Assembly: GCF_032773895.1 (NCBI RefSeq)
Contig: NZ_CP120416.1
Coordinates: 804,001 to 868,000 of the forward strand
DNA: 64,000 bases
DNA from: Teredinibacter sp. KSP-S5-2
GTDB lineage: Bacteria > Pseudomonadota > Gammaproteobacteria > Pseudomonadales > Cellvibrionaceae
Reading direction: 5' to 3'
The notes beneath the pieces are model-generated. The model saw nothing but the letters and a program-made list of their open reading frames with translations. It was not told where the DNA came from and searched no databases. The translations under genes were made by a program, and so were the position numbers. Below are positions 63,026-64,000 of the stretch, piece by piece (position 1 is the first letter of the stretch; each line of letters opens with the position of its first letter).

Positions 63026-63080
63026 GCATATTCTGGTGTATACTGCGTTTTTCTCAAACAGATGATGTATTGCCGTGACC

Positions 63081-64000
63081 ATGTTGCTTGATTCCTTGCC
63101 ACTTCTCCCTGTGGATCCAATTCTAGGGCTAATAGAAAAGTATAAAAATGATGCCAACGCGAACAAAATTGACCTTGGTGTTGGTGTCTACCGTGATGAG
63201 TCCGGTGCTACGCCAGTTTTTTCATCGGTAAAACGTGCAGAGCACTGGTTGCTTGAGACTGAGCAGAGTAAAGCCTATGTTGGGCCCGCAGGAAACCCGG
63301 ATTTTAATCGTCTGATTTCAGATCTGGTTCTTGGAGAATCCCATCCTGCCTTAAAGGATGGGCGCGTCGCCACTGTACAAACCCCTGGTGGCTGTGGTGC
63401 ACTTCGGGTGGCAGCGGAGCTGATTGTTAGAGCTAAGGCTACTGCCAGGATCTGGGTCAGCAATCCTACTTGGGGTAATCACGTTCCTTTACTGGGGGAT
63501 GCCGGGTTGACGATCCAGTCATACCCTTATTACAACTTCGATACTCACCAGCTTGATTTTGAAGGGATGCTTGAAGGGCTCTCCAAAGCTTCTCCGGGGG
63601 ATCTTGTCCTGCTACATGCTTGTTGCCATAACCCGAGTGGCGCTGATTTATCCGCCGAACAATGGCGGTTATTGGCTGGTTTCATGCTAGACAGGCAGTT
63701 AGTGCCATTTATTGATATGGCTTACCAGGGGTTTGGAGACGGCTTGGAAGATGATCGGTATGGTCTGTCTTATCTGGCTGAAAATTTACCCGAAGTCATT
63801 TTCGCCATTTCGTGTTCAAAGAATTTCGGCTTATACCGGGAGCGGGTTGGCGCCGTTGGTGTGGTTTCTTCAGCTGTTTCGCAAACTGGAGTAATTCTGA
63901 GCCAATTAAATAATGTGGTGAGAGGCATCTATTCCATGCCGCCATCTCACGGCGCGTCAGTGGTTGCCAGGGTTTTAATGGATGAAGAACTTCAAGCGAG
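63081..64000 (+). CDS. aspartate/aromatic aminotransferase (3' end outside window)
   Basis: The frame is open from the ATG at 63081 to the window edge, about 306 of some 400 residues. Class I aminotransferase blocks: DLGVGVYRDESGATPVFSSV, PGGCGALRVAAELI, ISNPTWGNH-type WVSNPTWGNHVPLL, HACCHNPSGADLS, FIDMAYQGFGDGL and the PLP-lysine motif SCSKNFGLYRERVG. It transfers amino groups between aspartate or aromatic amino acids and 2-oxoglutarate. The enzyme uses PLP, the product of pdxH located 10 kb upstream. Confidence 0.93.
   Translation, partial: MLLDSLPLLPVDPILGLIEKYKNDANANKIDLGVGVYRDESGATPVFSSVKRAEHWLLETEQSKAYVGPAGNPDFNRLISDLVLGESHPALKDGRVATVQTPGGCGALRVAAELIVRAKATARIWVSNPTWGNHVPLLGDAGLTIQSYPYYNFDTHQLDFEGMLEGLSKASPGDLVLLHACCHNPSGADLSAEQWRLLAGFMLDRQLVPFIDMAYQGFGDGLEDDRYGLSYLAENLPEVIFAISCSKNFGLYRERVGAVGVVSSAVSQTGVILSQLNNVVRGIYSMPPSHGASVVARVLMDEELQA

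Overview
The window looks like chromosomal DNA of a polysaccharide-degrading marine-type gammaproteobacterium, most likely of the Cellvibrio/Teredinibacter/Saccharophagus group (inference). The clues are a secreted serine hydrolase with a polyserine linker and a C-terminal CBM5/12-like module, a beta-helix lipoprotein of polysaccharide-lyase type, a PEP-CTERM protein, and a TonB energising cluster with two ExbB-like subunits. No rRNA, tRNA or CRISPR array was seen.

Layout. 1-5776: ordinary genes (end of a TetR-type regulator, small lipoprotein, YaiI/YqxD protein, SulP transporter, tautomerase-like protein, PEP-CTERM protein, small secreted protein). 5978-29842: a polymorphic-toxin locus. It starts with one complete, Sec-exported 3145-residue Rhs/YD-repeat protein and its membrane immunity candidate. 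Behind it, all on the + strand, lies a library of orphan toxin tips and 5'-truncated rhs fragments, each followed by a candidate immunity gene. The tips are DUF4225-like, AHH nuclease (two identical copies), ParB-like, HExxH metallopeptidase, JAMM-like and anthrax-lethal-factor-like zincin. An integrase-type insertion sequence (one full copy, two identical truncated copies, many decayed ends) sits at many of the joints. 29843-38619: the full IS, then a graveyard of orphan immunity-like genes, pseudogenes and IS ends. It includes a broken HExxH tip followed directly by a protein whose predicted mature N-terminus is Cys-Lys-Cys, as in TIMP metalloproteinase inhibitors. 39985-43364: seven tandem divergent paralogues of a small secreted protein family, one broken by an amber codon.

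43604-64000: ordinary genome again. It holds a DUF3565 protein, the CBM-bearing serine hydrolase, a GNAT acetyltransferase, a VWA lipoprotein/membrane protein pair, a beta-helix lipoprotein, and pdxH. Then come a quinone oxidoreductase / aldehyde dehydrogenase / shikimate-kinase-like operon, an Lrp regulator, and a six-to-seven-gene TonB-ExbB-ExbD operon. The window ends inside an aromatic/aspartate aminotransferase gene.

How the toxin locus may work (inference). The intact gene supplies export signal, beta-sandwich stalk, calcium-type DxDGDG repeats, YD-repeat shell and core. The downstream fragments carry the same core DNA joined to other tips, so homologous recombination in the core could swap the tip together with its immunity gene. 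Immunity candidates match the expected site of toxin action: cytosolic for nuclease/ParB tips, Sec- or lipoprotein-exported for peptidase tips, membrane proteins for the tip of the intact gene and the DUF4225 tip.
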